Of a DNA stretch of 64,000 bases, positions 33,199-42,659 are shown one piece after another (positions within the stretch are counted from its first letter, which is position 1; each line of letters opens with the position of its first letter). This DNA comes from Oleispira sp036960605 (GTDB taxonomy: Bacteria > Pseudomonadota > Gammaproteobacteria > Pseudomonadales > Oceanobacteraceae), in NCBI GenBank assembly GCA_036960605.1, contig JBALXI010000019.1, positions 1 to 64,000 of the forward strand, read 5' to 3'. The notes beneath the pieces are model-generated. The model saw only the letters and a program-made list of their open reading frames with translations, made no database searches and was not told the origin of the DNA. A program made the position numbers and the translations under genes.

Positions 33199-35901
33199 AT
33201 GGCATTAATAAAGACGGCTTCATTTCGTTCAGATCAACAAGCTTGGTTATCTCAATTAGATCAAAAAGTAATATCTTCTTGGGTGACTCAAAAAAGCAAA
33301 GCCATTGAGTTACCGGCTCACTTTTTGGCGCGTCCTGAATTATCGAAAAAGCTTTCTGAAGGTAAGCCTATTACTTGGCTATTAGCCCCAGCGGGCTATG
33401 GCAAAAGCGTATTGTTGAGCGATTGGTATAGTCAGCAGGTGAACCGACAAGATACTTTAGGTTTATGGCTCACCTTAGATAATAAAGACAATCATGCGGC
33501 TTTTCTTTTGCGGCACTTGTTAGAAACAGCTAATAAATTGATTACCGGCGTAGCGACGGATGCTTTAGCGCATTGGTTAGCGACGATGAGCCAGGGCACT
33601 CTCGATAGTGATGAGGTTTTGCTGCTCTTTTTAGATGAATTAGCAGATTTGAATGGCTCACTGGTCTTGGTGCTGGATAATGTTCACGAAATCGAAGACC
33701 CCGCTGCTTGGCGGATAATTCAATCTTTAATGACTCAGTTACCGGCCAATGTGCGTCTATTAATGGCTTCGCGCTACATCCCTAATGCGCTGGGTCGTTT
33801 AAGGTTAGACCCTCGTTTAGCTTTTATTAAACAGCAAGAATTAGCCTTTAACTTTCAACAAGTTGATCGTTGGTTGCAGCAAGCGGGTATTGTTGATCCG
33901 CAGCAAGCGCATAATTTAATGCAGCGTATGCAGGGCTGGCCAGCGGGCTTGGGGTTATGGCTAGCCTGTCGAGAAGATACCACTTGGCCAGAAGACCTTG
34001 GCTTTGAGAGAGAGCAGCTCGCCGATTACCTGATGGGAGAAGTGCTATCAGGGCTTGAACCGCAATTAAAAGAATTCTTAATCCGCATTGCGCCGCTAAC
34101 CAGTTTTAATGAAATACTGTGCAATGAAGTCTTAGCGATTGAAGACAGTCGTCATTGGATTCAGCAGCTTGTTCATCACAATATTTTTATCGAGAGTATT
34201 GATCAGCGATCAGGCTGGTTCAGTTTGCACCCTTTACTGGCGGACTTACTAAGTCAGTACAGCAGCGAAAAAGAGCGCGTACGAACCCATCTAGCGGCTT
34301 TCCATAGCCTAAAGCAGCAAGGCTTTAGAGTGGAAGCGCTGCAACATGCTCGTTTGGGTCAATTAACTCAAGAAGCGGCTTTGTGGATTGAAGGCGAGGT
34401 TGACCGCATCATTGCCGATTTAGACTTCGCGACGGTTTTGGCATGGTGTGATTTTGTTGGTAGCGACATTATTAATCGTTCTGCTCGTTTACAGCTGATG
34501 CAAATTTGGAGTTTATTATTAACTTATCAATATTCAGCGGTAGGGTTATTAATTAATCAGTTGGATACCCATCAAATTGAACGTGATTATCCAGGGCAAT
34601 TGCTGGCTTTACGGGGCTTTATTGCCCGCAGTGAAGGTGATTACCGACAGGCTCGTAGTCTGTGTGAATTAGCCTTGCAAGAGCTACCAGAAGATCGCTT
34701 TCCGATTCGATCCTTAATGTGCTCGACTCTGTGTAATATTGAGCTGGTTAGTCACAATACTGAAAATGCTCGCCTTTGGAACCGCTTGGGCATCGACATT
34801 GCTCGTCAGCATCAGGCGATCGGGCTAGAAGCTTTAGCGCTTTATGATTATGCCAGAGTTGAACAATATCGCGGCCATATTCGCCGTAGCGCTGAGGTGG
34901 TCGATCAAGGCTTAGAATTAACGCTACGACTACCGCAGCATATTCGATTATTTCCCCGCGCCCGATTAATCATCTACCGGGCTTTCATGCGCTGGTTACA
35001 AGGTGATGTTGAAGGGGCTCGACAAGACGCCTATATCGGTATAAATGAAGCGAATCGTTGCCGTGATGTGATTGTACTTTATGGCTATAGCTTGCTGGCC
35101 CTCATCCATGTGATCGCTCAAGAAGGTAAGGCGGCCTTAGCAATTGTTGCTGAAGCGGAGCGCTTAATGCAGCGCTGGCAAGTGTCCGAGCAGGTTTATC
35201 AAAGCTGGCTGGCGATTGTTAAAGCCAATATATGGATGGCGTTAGAGAAATGGAAGCGCGCACAAGAATGCTTAGATGCCGTTGTTCAAGGACCAGACAG
35301 ACTTGACGCAAACCATGCTGAACTATTTCCTATGCAATCGGGTTTATACCGCTTGTCCTGTGCGCGTTTGTTATTGCAGAAGAAAGATTTCTCTGCTGTT
35401 TTACAGACATTAGATAGCAGCGTTTTGCAGGATCAAGCGGGCATTATTCAATTGTCGGGGACTCTATTCAAAGCTGTGGCTTATGCTCTAAAGAATGATA
35501 CGAATAAAGCCAAGCAGGTTTGGCAGCAAGGTATGCAGTTTGCCAAGCAAGAGAATATTCAATTGGATTTGAGTCAATTTATGTCGGCAGTCGTGTTAAA
35601 TATAGATTCAGAGGTAGCTTCCTCTTTGTCCGTTAAAATCATGCCGCAAGTTGTTAATGAATCCAAAATTCCGCTGCCACCCTCATTGGTTCAAGCTTTT
35701 AGTGAGTCGTCGAACTTAAGTGCTCGAGAGCAGGAGGTTCTCGGCTTGATTGCCGAAGGCAATTCGAATCAAGAAATTGCCGACAAGCTCTTTATTTCAT
35801 TGCATACCGTTAAAACCCATGCGCGTAAAATAAACGTCAAGCTAGGGGCTAAAAGTCGTACTCAAGCGATTGTAAAAGCGCGGGCGTTAATGATTATCTA
35901 A
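33199..35901 (+). CDS. MalT-like LuxR-family regulator (STAND ATPase)
   Basis: Large transcription activator of 900 residues. P-loop APAGYGKS at 63-70, a Walker-B-like LVLVLDNVHEI near 155-165, a long helical-repeat region (TPR-like) at about 400-800 and a C-terminal LuxR DNA-binding domain beginning LSAREQEVLGLIAEGNSNQEIADKLFIS. The architecture is that of MalT and of the alkane regulator AlkS. Ligand and targets are unknown, and no sugar or alkane genes adjoin it. 288 bp of non-coding sequence separate it from groEL, of which the groEL terminator occupies the first part. No Shine-Dalgarno stands out before ATG 33199. Confidence 0.88.
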   Translation: MALIKTASFRSDQQAWLSQLDQKVISSWVTQKSKAIELPAHFLARPELSKKLSEGKPITWLLAPAGYGKSVLLSDWYSQQVNRQDTLGLWLTLDNKDNHAAFLLRHLLETANKLITGVATDALAHWLATMSQGTLDSDEVLLLFLDELADLNGSLVLVLDNVHEIEDPAAWRIIQSLMTQLPANVRLLMASRYIPNALGRLRLDPRLAFIKQQELAFNFQQVDRWLQQAGIVDPQQAHNLMQRMQGWPAGLGLWLACREDTTWPEDLGFEREQLADYLMGEVLSGLEPQLKEFLIRIAPLTSFNEILCNEVLAIEDSRHWIQQLVHHNIFIESIDQRSGWFSLHPLLADLLSQYSSEKERVRTHLAAFHSLKQQGFRVEALQHARLGQLTQEAALWIEGEVDRIIADLDFATVLAWCDFVGSDIINRSARLQLMQIWSLLLTYQYSAVGLLINQLDTHQIERDYPGQLLALRGFIARSEGDYRQARSLCELALQELPEDRFPIRSLMCSTLCNIELVSHNTENARLWNRLGIDIARQHQAIGLEALALYDYARVEQYRGHIRRSAEVVDQGLELTLRLPQHIRLFPRARLIIYRAFMRWLQGDVEGARQDAYIGINEANRCRDVIVLYGYSLLALIHVIAQEGKAALAIVAEAERLMQRWQVSEQVYQSWLAIVKANIWMALEKWKRAQECLDAVVQGPDRLDANHAELFPMQSGLYRLSCARLLLQKKDFSAVLQTLDSSVLQDQAGIIQLSGTLFKAVAYALKNDTNKAKQVWQQGMQFAKQENIQLDLSQFMSAVVLNIDSEVASSLSVKIMPQVVNESKIPLPPSLVQAFSESSNLSAREQEVLGLIAEGNSNQEIADKLFISLHTVKTHARKINVKLGAKSRTQAIVKARALMII

Positions 35902-36030
35902 TGTCGGAATATAGTCTGACTTTTTGCCAGTATTTAGCCTTTTAAAAGTAGGGTTATTGGCAAACAGCGGCTTAATTGTCTATACCTAATTAATCAATAA
36001 TGTTTAATTAATTAAGTATATGGAGTTGGT

Positions 36031-37200
36031 ATGACGGCGAGCTATTCTATCGTCATTCTTGGCTGTGATAATGATTTACGCCTTGCAGAGCATCTCGATG
36101 AATCCTTCGATGCAATATTAACCAGTGATGGCGATCAATGCTTACAGGCATTAAGTGATAACAGCTATAAGCTAGTCTTGGCTGATATGACCTGCGCGTC
36201 TATTCCTGTGTTTGAAGTCTGTCAAAAAATAAAATCTTCAACTGATATTCCCGTCATATTCGTTAGCTCTAAAGATTGTAATGATGAGCGATTAGCGGCT
36301 TATGATTGCGGTGCTGATGATTATTTGTCGATTGATGATCTAAAAACTGAACTTCATGGCCGTTTAGAGCGGATTATCATCAATAAAATCGCCAATGACC
36401 AATTGAAACTTCAACTCGCGCAAGCAAATGAAATGGCATTTATTGCCATGTCAGATACCAGCGATTTGGGCGTGAATATCCAATTTTTATTAGACGTTAG
36501 CTTTTGCAATAATTTCGATGAATTAGGGATGCGTTTATTTCAAGCTATAAAGTCGTATGGACTGAGTTGCAGCTTACAGTTACGTGGCCAATTTATGGTG
36601 AAAAATATGGAAGCTAATGGCATGGCTAAGTCATTAGAGTCGCAATTACTAATGGAGATGAAAGATCAGGGGCGCTATGTTGATTTTGCCCATCGTTCGG
36701 TGATGAATTATGAATCAGTCTCTCTATTGGTTAAGAACATGCCAGTGGATGATGAGAAAAAATATGGTGCGATAAAAGATAATGTTTTTTCTTTATTGCA
36801 AGGTGCCGATGCGCGCATTAAAGCGCTGGACACGTTAGAGAATTTAGCCTTGGAAAAAAACTTGGTGCGTAGCTTAACGATGAAAATGAAAGACTTGATG
36901 TCTTCCGTTGATCAAAGTTACCAAGGCGTGATGAAGGATATTGCGAATGTCGTTGAGGAGATGGCGGATAGTATTGATAAATCAATGCAATATCTTGGTA
37001 TGGATGAAGCTCAGGAGAAAAGTTTACAAGATACGATAGAACACGCGATTTTAAGTACTAATAAGGTATTTAATGAAGGCTTAAAACTGGATAAAGATCT
37101 TCATGAATTTCTGGTTAATCTAGAAACATTATTTAAGTCAGAAACAATGGACCCTGCTCAGCTGAAAATAATAATAGAGAGCTTAGAGAAGCTCTCTTAA
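36031..37200 (+). CDS. Atypical response regulator with uncharacterised output region
   Basis: Receiver domain at about 5-115 with phospho-acceptor Asp52 (LVLADMTCAS) and SS at 79-80. The invariant Lys of active receivers is missing: the usual DDYLTKP reads DDYLSIDD. This suggests altered or phosphorylation-independent signalling. Residues about 130-270 contain a possible GAF-like alpha/beta segment and the last about 110 form long helices, probably coiled coil. No DNA-binding, GGDEF or kinase motif is seen. It starts 130 bp after the MalT-like gene in the same direction; cotranscription is possible. Confidence 0.7.
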   Translation: MTASYSIVILGCDNDLRLAEHLDESFDAILTSDGDQCLQALSDNSYKLVLADMTCASIPVFEVCQKIKSSTDIPVIFVSSKDCNDERLAAYDCGADDYLSIDDLKTELHGRLERIIINKIANDQLKLQLAQANEMAFIAMSDTSDLGVNIQFLLDVSFCNNFDELGMRLFQAIKSYGLSCSLQLRGQFMVKNMEANGMAKSLESQLLMEMKDQGRYVDFAHRSVMNYESVSLLVKNMPVDDEKKYGAIKDNVFSLLQGADARIKALDTLENLALEKNLVRSLTMKMKDLMSSVDQSYQGVMKDIANVVEEMADSIDKSMQYLGMDEAQEKSLQDTIEHAILSTNKVFNEGLKLDKDLHEFLVNLETLFKSETMDPAQLKIIIESLEKLS

Positions 37201-37230
37201 TTCAGCCAGATAATATTAACATGTGGGATG

Positions 37231-38184
37231 TTAATCTGCCGAGCCACACTTCTCATGCCCGCCCATATCCACTACCCAAGGTGGATTCGGTCTTACTCGT
37301 TCAATCACGAAGTCTACAAAACTACGTACTTTTGCTGATAGATGGCGGTTACTCGCATAGAGTGTGTGAATCGGGTAAGCCTCAAACGGCCAATCACATA
37401 ACAAAGGCACTAAGTTTTTGCTTTTAATGGCTGAAGCGGCAATTAAAACAGGCAGCGAAGCGATACCCGCTCCAGACAGCGTTAGAGTGTAAAGACTGGA
37501 CATGTCGTTGACTTGTAAGCGAGGCTTAAAATTAAACGTATGCTCTTCTTTTTCGGGTCCAATTAACGTCCATTGAGAACGGTTAGATATGGAAATTATC
37601 TGATGATTTTTAAGGTCGTCGGGGTGAGTGGGTTTACCAAATTTGGCCAGGTAATCCGGACTCGCGCACACCATAGCGGTAACGTCGCCTAAATAGCGGC
37701 CAATTAAAGAAGAGTCTTCCAGCTGACCTACCCTAAATGCAACGTCGATCCCATCTTGCACTAGATCTAAAAATTGATCACTTAATACGAGGTCAATATT
37801 GACGAGTGGGTAAAGCTCCATGTATTCAGCCACGAGCCCAGATAATACGGTTGAGCCAAATAATACTGGGGCGGTAATGCGCAATGTCCCGGTGGGAGTG
37901 GTTTGCATTTGTGTAACCGCTATATTAGCTTCTTCTATTTCGGCAAGAATACGAGCGCAATGAGCATGATAGGCGCTGCCCGTATCGGTAAGGCTCAAGC
38001 TACGGGTAGTGCGCTGAATAAGCCTTACACCCAGGCGCTCTTCTAGTTGTGTGATTTTTCGGCTTACGGTCGACTTGGGAAGGCCTAGGGCTTTGGCTGC
38101 ACCCGTGAAGCTGCCGGATTCGACCACGCGTACAAAAATTGCCATTTCATTTAAATCAAAGTCTTCGCGTCTACCGATTAGCAT
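37231..38184 (-). CDS. LysR-type transcriptional regulator
   Basis: N-terminal winged helix (EMAIFVRVVESGSFTGAAKALGLPKSTVSRKITQLEERLGVRLIQRTTRSLSLTDTG), then the inducer-binding PBP-like domain with GTLRITAPVLFGSTVL. The type resembles the large DsdC/AaeR-like group that often controls a divergent oxidoreductase or efflux gene, but here the upstream neighbour (thioesterase) is on the same strand. Effector unknown. The C terminus carries an unusual GGHEKCGSAD tail. Confidence 0.92.
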   Translation of the reverse strand: MLIGRREDFDLNEMAIFVRVVESGSFTGAAKALGLPKSTVSRKITQLEERLGVRLIQRTTRSLSLTDTGSAYHAHCARILAEIEEANIAVTQMQTTPTGTLRITAPVLFGSTVLSGLVAEYMELYPLVNIDLVLSDQFLDLVQDGIDVAFRVGQLEDSSLIGRYLGDVTAMVCASPDYLAKFGKPTHPDDLKNHQIISISNRSQWTLIGPEKEEHTFNFKPRLQVNDMSSLYTLTLSGAGIASLPVLIAASAIKSKNLVPLLCDWPFEAYPIHTLYASNRHLSAKVRSFVDFVIERVRPNPPWVVDMGGHEKCGSAD

Positions 38185-38277
38185 TCTTGTTCCGCCTTAG
38201 GCTAGGTTAAGCTTATGAACAGCTAATGTGAGGGTTGCGAATGAATAAAACAACCCTCGGTAAAATTATATTAGCGA

Positions 38278-38727
38278 CTAGGATGTTTCTAAGGACTGAG
38301 ACAGTAGAGGTTCTAGCTTAACCATACGTATTGCTAACTCGGCTGGAATGTCGCAAGGTTTTCCTCGGTTATAATCAAAAAATAACATAGTACTTTCACC
38401 TTTGGTTACTAAGCGGGATTGTTGATGACTCCAGATTGCATATTCTTGAATCAGTTTACCGCCTTTGGCTTTTATACTGCGAATGCCTATGGAAAGTGTG
38501 TCTGGGTAGCTGACAGGGGCTAGAAACTTGGCTGAAGTCTCTGATAAAATCGGACCTTTAGCATAGTCATTCATGAAATCGAGAATTTTTAACGCTTCGA
38601 CATACTTAGTACGAGCACTCTCAAAATAGCGAAAATAATGTACATTATTGACATGCTTAAACGAATCCATCTCCCCCCAAGCGACAGGGACTTCGATGAC
38701 GATGGGGTAATCGTATAAATCAGACAT
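38278..38727 (-). CDS. Acyl-CoA thioesterase, 4HBT hot-dog fold
   Basis: 149 residues. The motif VAWGEMDSFKHVNNVHYFRYFESARTKYVEAL is the 4-hydroxybenzoyl-CoA thioesterase/YbgC-FadM-like signature, with the catalytic Asp in GEMD. It would hydrolyse acyl-CoA or acyl-ACP thioesters in the cytoplasm. It is 12 bp downstream of the NrtS-like gene on the same strand. Confidence 0.88.
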   Translation of the reverse strand: MSDLYDYPIVIEVPVAWGEMDSFKHVNNVHYFRYFESARTKYVEALKILDFMNDYAKGPILSETSAKFLAPVSYPDTLSIGIRSIKAKGGKLIQEYAIWSHQQSRLVTKGESTMLFFDYNRGKPCDIPAELAIRMVKLEPLLSQSLETS

Positions 38728-38739
38728 GGGTATACCTTA

Positions 38740-38985
38740 CTACTGTTGGATTTTATCGTGGTGACGAATGGCGCCTATACTGGCGCTTGTCGAGACTAAA
38801 TAGGGTACTGCATAAGTAAGCACCATCTTTATGACCCTATCTAGGGGCATATCGAGGGCTAATAAAGCATCGCCATGATTTATCATGGCCAGTATTGACC
38901 CAACAATCAACGACGTTTTTAACGAGCGTTTAATGACCTCGCGTTCTAGAGCAATGTCCCACCAAGATTTATCCGCAATAGACAA
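38740..38985 (-). CDS. Small two-helix membrane protein, NrtS-like (putative nitrate/nitrite transporter)
   Basis: 81 residues with two membrane segments (about 24-42 and 50-70). RSLKTSLIVGSILAMINHGDALL and KMVLTYAVPYLVSTSASIGA match my memory of the NrtS family, a small-protein nitrate/nitrite transporter known from marine cyanobacteria and gammaproteobacteria. No nitrate or nitrite reductase genes are nearby, so the transport role is an inference from family resemblance alone. It could equally be annotated as an uncharacterised membrane protein. Confidence 0.55.
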   Translation of the reverse strand: MSIADKSWWDIALEREVIKRSLKTSLIVGSILAMINHGDALLALDMPLDRVIKMVLTYAVPYLVSTSASIGAIRHHDKIQQ

Positions 38986-39219
38986 TTAGAATTCCCTGTT
39001 TCGGTTTATAAGTTTGACTTAATAGCCAATGAAATGGCTATCGGTTATATGATCACATCTTATTTTTAGTATAGTCGGTGTTGTCTTTCTAGCTTGTGAC
39101 ATTAGCTTTAATCGCTCTATGGGGATCGTTTCCGATGCGGGCTAATAAACAGCTGTTTTTTTGCGGAACTCAGCGCTCATGGAGCGACTGAGTATTGAGT
39201 GCGGAATGATGAAGAAAGA

Positions 39220-39612
39220 CTAGAGTCGTTGTAAAATGACTTGAGTAATGGCTTCTTGCACGGCTTTTTCTTGGCCAACTGGCGGGTGTAGTTTAGTGCG
39301 TACTCCCAGATCAGCTTCTATTGCTTTTAACTGTTTGGGCACATCAATACGTAAGTGCTGTCCTGCGGCGAAAAACACAGGGTAAATATTAAGTAGATTG
39401 AAGCCTTGTTGTGAAAGTAATTCACACGTTTGTTCAAGGCTCGGCTCACAGAGCTCCATATAAGCAAGCTCTACAATGACCGGTGTTGATGAGCCAGACG
39501 ACGAAACAGACTGATGCTGCTTTATGGCTTGGGTCATGTCATTGAACGGAACTTGCCACTGTGGATCACGACTGCCGTGGGCTAATAAAATGTTGGCAAC
39601 TTTAGAATTCAT
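39220..39612 (-). CDS. cbiX: CbiX/SirB-type sirohydrochlorin chelatase, short form
   Basis: 130 residues: ILLAHGSRDPQWQVPF with the metal His, VELAYMELCEPSLEQ, and PVFFAAGQHLRIDVPKQLKAIEADLG. This is a single chelatase domain, about half of the two-domain class. It would insert cobalt (cobalamin) or iron (siroheme) into sirohydrochlorin. Together with cobQ it hints at more corrin synthesis than salvage alone, but siroheme duty is equally possible. A serine-rich loop (SVSSSGSSTP) is unusual. Confidence 0.85.
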   Translation of the reverse strand: MNSKVANILLAHGSRDPQWQVPFNDMTQAIKQHQSVSSSGSSTPVIVELAYMELCEPSLEQTCELLSQQGFNLLNIYPVFFAAGQHLRIDVPKQLKAIEADLGVRTKLHPPVGQEKAVQEAITQVILQRL

Positions 39613-39964
39613 AAAATACGTTTCAGCGTGTTCAGTTGATTAGAGTATACATTTATATTACTTAAACTAGATACGTTGTCAGTCCTTATATTGGATTGCT
39701 CTATATCGATTATTTTACTGACTAAACGAACTAAACTAGAAAAACTCACTTGAAATCATACGTTTAGCTGAGAACATTAGAAAACAGTATTATGTAGAAA
39801 AGTAACAAGGTGCCTATAAATCATACGTAAATAAGAGAAAATACAACTTAAAAATGACGCGTGAAAATGGTCTGTAGTTTTCTGTTATTTCGATTTGAAA
39901 AGAACAAAAAACCTAGCTAATACTTATAGTGAATCATTTGTTTATATATAGGTAGTTCAGTCAT
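39613..39964. other. AT-rich non-coding gap, no feature seen
   Basis: 352 bp between cbiX (minus) and a small hypothetical gene (plus). I find no convincing open frame, hairpin terminator or known leader motif. It presumably holds the two divergent promoters. Confidence 0.5.
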
Positions 39965-40294
39965 ATGAGCATCAGTCGCCAGCAGGTTGGTCGTTTTTTG
40001 TACGAATTCGAAAATGAATACCAGGTCACTTACGTGAATTTCTCTAGGGCTAATGAGCTAGCGGATGCTCAGCTGATTATGACTCTTGAGCGAGGATGTG
40101 AGCGGCAAACATTTTCTTTTTCGCAGCCCCATTTCAATGACATTGAAAGAAATCTTATTACTTCAAAGGGTGTTTATATCGCAAGTTTGAAGAATACACC
40201 CTTATCACCTCATAGGGTTGAAGTGGGTGATCATGAAGGAGGCTTTGCGTACTTTACCGCCAAAAATGTGAAAAACATAACGCCGACAGCCTAG
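39965..40294 (+). CDS. Hypothetical protein, 109 residues
   Basis: Cytoplasmic-looking protein without signal or membrane segment; begins MSISRQQVGRFLYEFENEY and ends in a beta-rich stretch (RVEVGDHEGGFAYFTAKNVKNI). No family recognised. It is monocistronic with a terminator 80 bp after its stop. Upstream Shine-Dalgarno is weak (AGGTAG about 11 bp before ATG). Confidence 0.65.
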   Translation: MSISRQQVGRFLYEFENEYQVTYVNFSRANELADAQLIMTLERGCERQTFSFSQPHFNDIERNLITSKGVYIASLKNTPLSPHRVEVGDHEGGFAYFTAKNVKNITPTA

Positions 40295-40373
40295 GCTTAG
40301 CTAACCGTTTTCACTAACGATAGTTCTTAAGTCATGGCTCTCTAATTTGTGATAAATTTTTTATGCTAGAAAC

Positions 40374-40405
40374 AAAAAAGCAATGCTATTGAGCATTGCT
40401 TTTTT
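40374..40405. terminator. Perfect bidirectional terminator
   Basis: 14-bp perfect stem AAAAAAGCAATGCT (40374-40387) / AGCATTGCTTTTTT (40392-40405) with loop ATTG. It serves the + strand hypothetical gene and the convergent secreted protein gene. Confidence 0.92.
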
Positions 40406-40458
40406 GTGGTCACTAATAAAACAATAAATGGATTAATAAATCCAGATGAGGGCTTAGG

Positions 40459-40875
40459 CTAAAAGAGCTGAAGTACCAACGCGGCGGTTTCACAATAATC
40501 TTTTTCTTTCACATCGTTCTTTTGTTTGGCTTGCTGAGATTTAATAAAGGTATAGCTGTTCGGTGAGCCTTTGCAGATATTCACGCCGAGTACATTGTTT
40601 TGTGACTTCACAAACAGATTCATGCTTACGTCACCGCGTGTTCTCGAGCGTAAATGCACCTTTTTAGGAGAGATGGTATAAGACTTAATACCATCTTTGG
40701 CTGTGACATTCATGCTTTGCCCTGGTGGGGCATTAACAAAAGTCGCATCGTCACGAATTTCGATACTGGTCCAGTTGCTATCGGTTTGTACTTCAAGCTC
40801 ATAAATTTGCTCAGCGGCAATCGCCGGTTGAAAAACAGCTGCGCTTAATACGCTAGCCAATAAAAATCGGTTCAT
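40459..40875 (-). CDS. Hypothetical secreted protein
   Basis: Signal peptide MNRFLLASVLSAAVFQPAIAA-EQ, then about 117 residues, largely beta (IYELEVQTDSNWTSIEIRDDATFVNAPPG). Two cysteines, NICKGSPN and DYCETA, may bond. Family not recognised. Periplasmic or extracellular. Confidence 0.7.
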   Translation of the reverse strand: MNRFLLASVLSAAVFQPAIAAEQIYELEVQTDSNWTSIEIRDDATFVNAPPGQSMNVTAKDGIKSYTISPKKVHLRSRTRGDVSMNLFVKSQNNVLGVNICKGSPNSYTFIKSQQAKQKNDVKEKDYCETAALVLQLF

Positions 40876-41058
40876 TGTGTCTTCCCTGATCGTGCTGGGT
40901 TGGCGAAATTATATTTAGTCTTAGTTATATAGTAGACGTTTTTTAGAACATCAAATTACTGAAACTGTAAAATGAAAGGGTAGTGAGCGCTTACATACTG
41001 CGTTAGCAACAATGTAAGCACTGTTTAGCGAATGGATTAATTATAAAATTAACTCATG

Positions 41059-42438
41059 CTATAAATGATTCTCGGCGTATTCGGCTAAGATAGATCGAGG
41101 AGAGCCTTGCAGGTTGATGGTGCCTCCATGTTCAAAATCCTTAAATCGTTCGACCAAATACGTAAGTCCTGTACTGATAGGGCTTAAATAAGGGGTATCA
41201 ATTTGAGATAAATTGCCAAGACAGATCACTTTACTCCCCGTTCCTGCACGGGTGACGATGGTTTTAATTTGATGAGGGGTGAGGTTCTGACATTCATCGA
41301 TGAGAATTAAACTTTGTTGGAAGCTACGGCCACGAATGTAGTTCAACGATTTAAACTGCAAAGGTACTTTTTGCAGTATGTAATCGACACTGCTGGGAGC
41401 GTTGTCATCATCGCTGTGCAACGCTTCTAGATTATCGGTGATTGCGCCAAGCCAAGGTTCCATTTTTTCTGCTTCGGTGCCCGGTAAGTAACCAATATCC
41501 TCGTCTAAACCGCGGGTACTGCGAGTAGCAATAATACGTTTGAATTGTTGCTGTGCAACGGTCATTTCAATCGCCGCGGCTAACGCTAAAATGGTTTTAC
41601 CTGAGCCCGCTTGCCCGGTCAAGGTGACTAAGTGAATGTTCGGGTCGAGTAACAGGTTGAGCGCCAACGCTTGAATGATATCCCTTGGTTTTAAGCCCCA
41701 AGCTTGTTGATGCATTAAAAGCTCTTTGGGCAGGTCTAATAATGTCACAAACTCATCATCAATTGCTGTAATTCGGCCCACAAATTCCTGTTCATCAATG
41801 ATGTAATGATTGATGTGCACATTCTCTGGCAATACGGATTTTAGAACCTTATGGTAGGTCCCCGTGGCGTCATGTCGGGTTTCTACTTGATGTTGTTCCT
41901 GCCAGAAAGAACCTTCTAAAGAATGAAAACCTTGCTCCAATAAATCGACATCGGATAATAGCTGATCGTTGAAATAATCTTGAGATGCAATGCCACAGCC
42001 CTTGGCTTTAAGCCGCATGTTGATGTCTTTGGTAATTAGGGTGACATCACGCTTAGGGTGATTCTTCTGCAACTCAATGAGGCTATTAATTATTTTGTTA
42101 TCATTGAGATTGGTCGGTAGGACGGGTTTCGGCGGTTCATAACTATCAAGCAGAATAGAGAAGGTGCCCTCAGTCTCTCCGTCGTCTCTCAGAATGGGTA
42201 CGCCTTTGGCAATTTCACTGGGAGCCGCATCGCCAATAATCTTGTCTATTTGGCGAATTGCCTGACGACAATCGGCGGCGATCGATTGCTTTCCCATTTT
42301 CAGCTTGTCGAGTTCTTCTAAGACAATCATGGGGATGACAACTTGATGTTCTTGAAATTGCAGAATCGCACTGGGATCGTGTATGAGTACGTTAGTATCA
42401 AGAACGTAGAGTTTGTGGTTTGAGTTTTGTGCTGCCAT
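41059..42438 (-). CDS. PhoH-family protein with PIN domain
   Basis: 459 residues: an N-terminal PIN nuclease-like domain (YVLDTNVLIHDPSA, conserved acidic residues in VLEELDKLK) and a C-terminal PhoH ATPase with TGQAGSGKT (Walker A) and LILIDECQNLTPHQIK (Walker B). Proteins of this PIN-PhoH fusion type act as ribonuclease/helicases in actinobacteria and as YlaK-like proteins elsewhere. No toxin-like partner is adjacent. Monocistronic. Confidence 0.92.
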   Translation of the reverse strand: MAAQNSNHKLYVLDTNVLIHDPSAILQFQEHQVVIPMIVLEELDKLKMGKQSIAADCRQAIRQIDKIIGDAAPSEIAKGVPILRDDGETEGTFSILLDSYEPPKPVLPTNLNDNKIINSLIELQKNHPKRDVTLITKDINMRLKAKGCGIASQDYFNDQLLSDVDLLEQGFHSLEGSFWQEQHQVETRHDATGTYHKVLKSVLPENVHINHYIIDEQEFVGRITAIDDEFVTLLDLPKELLMHQQAWGLKPRDIIQALALNLLLDPNIHLVTLTGQAGSGKTILALAAAIEMTVAQQQFKRIIATRSTRGLDEDIGYLPGTEAEKMEPWLGAITDNLEALHSDDDNAPSSVDYILQKVPLQFKSLNYIRGRSFQQSLILIDECQNLTPHQIKTIVTRAGTGSKVICLGNLSQIDTPYLSPISTGLTYLVERFKDFEHGGTINLQGSPRSILAEYAENHL

Positions 42439-42659
42439 GCAAAATACCTCTTAGCCGGAACGGATGAGGAAAGCCATGGATGAAAAGTGAGTCGGTGCAC
42501 TTATTCCATCAAGGCCCCAGTTAAATTAGTCTGCCTCGGTTTGAAGCCATTGCCAAGTGTTTATTTGATAGCTGATGGTTGGATCCGATTGTAACTCTGT
42601 ACCAGTAACGTAAACTTGCCAATAATCTTACTAATACTCACGCTATAGCGGGTCATCTT

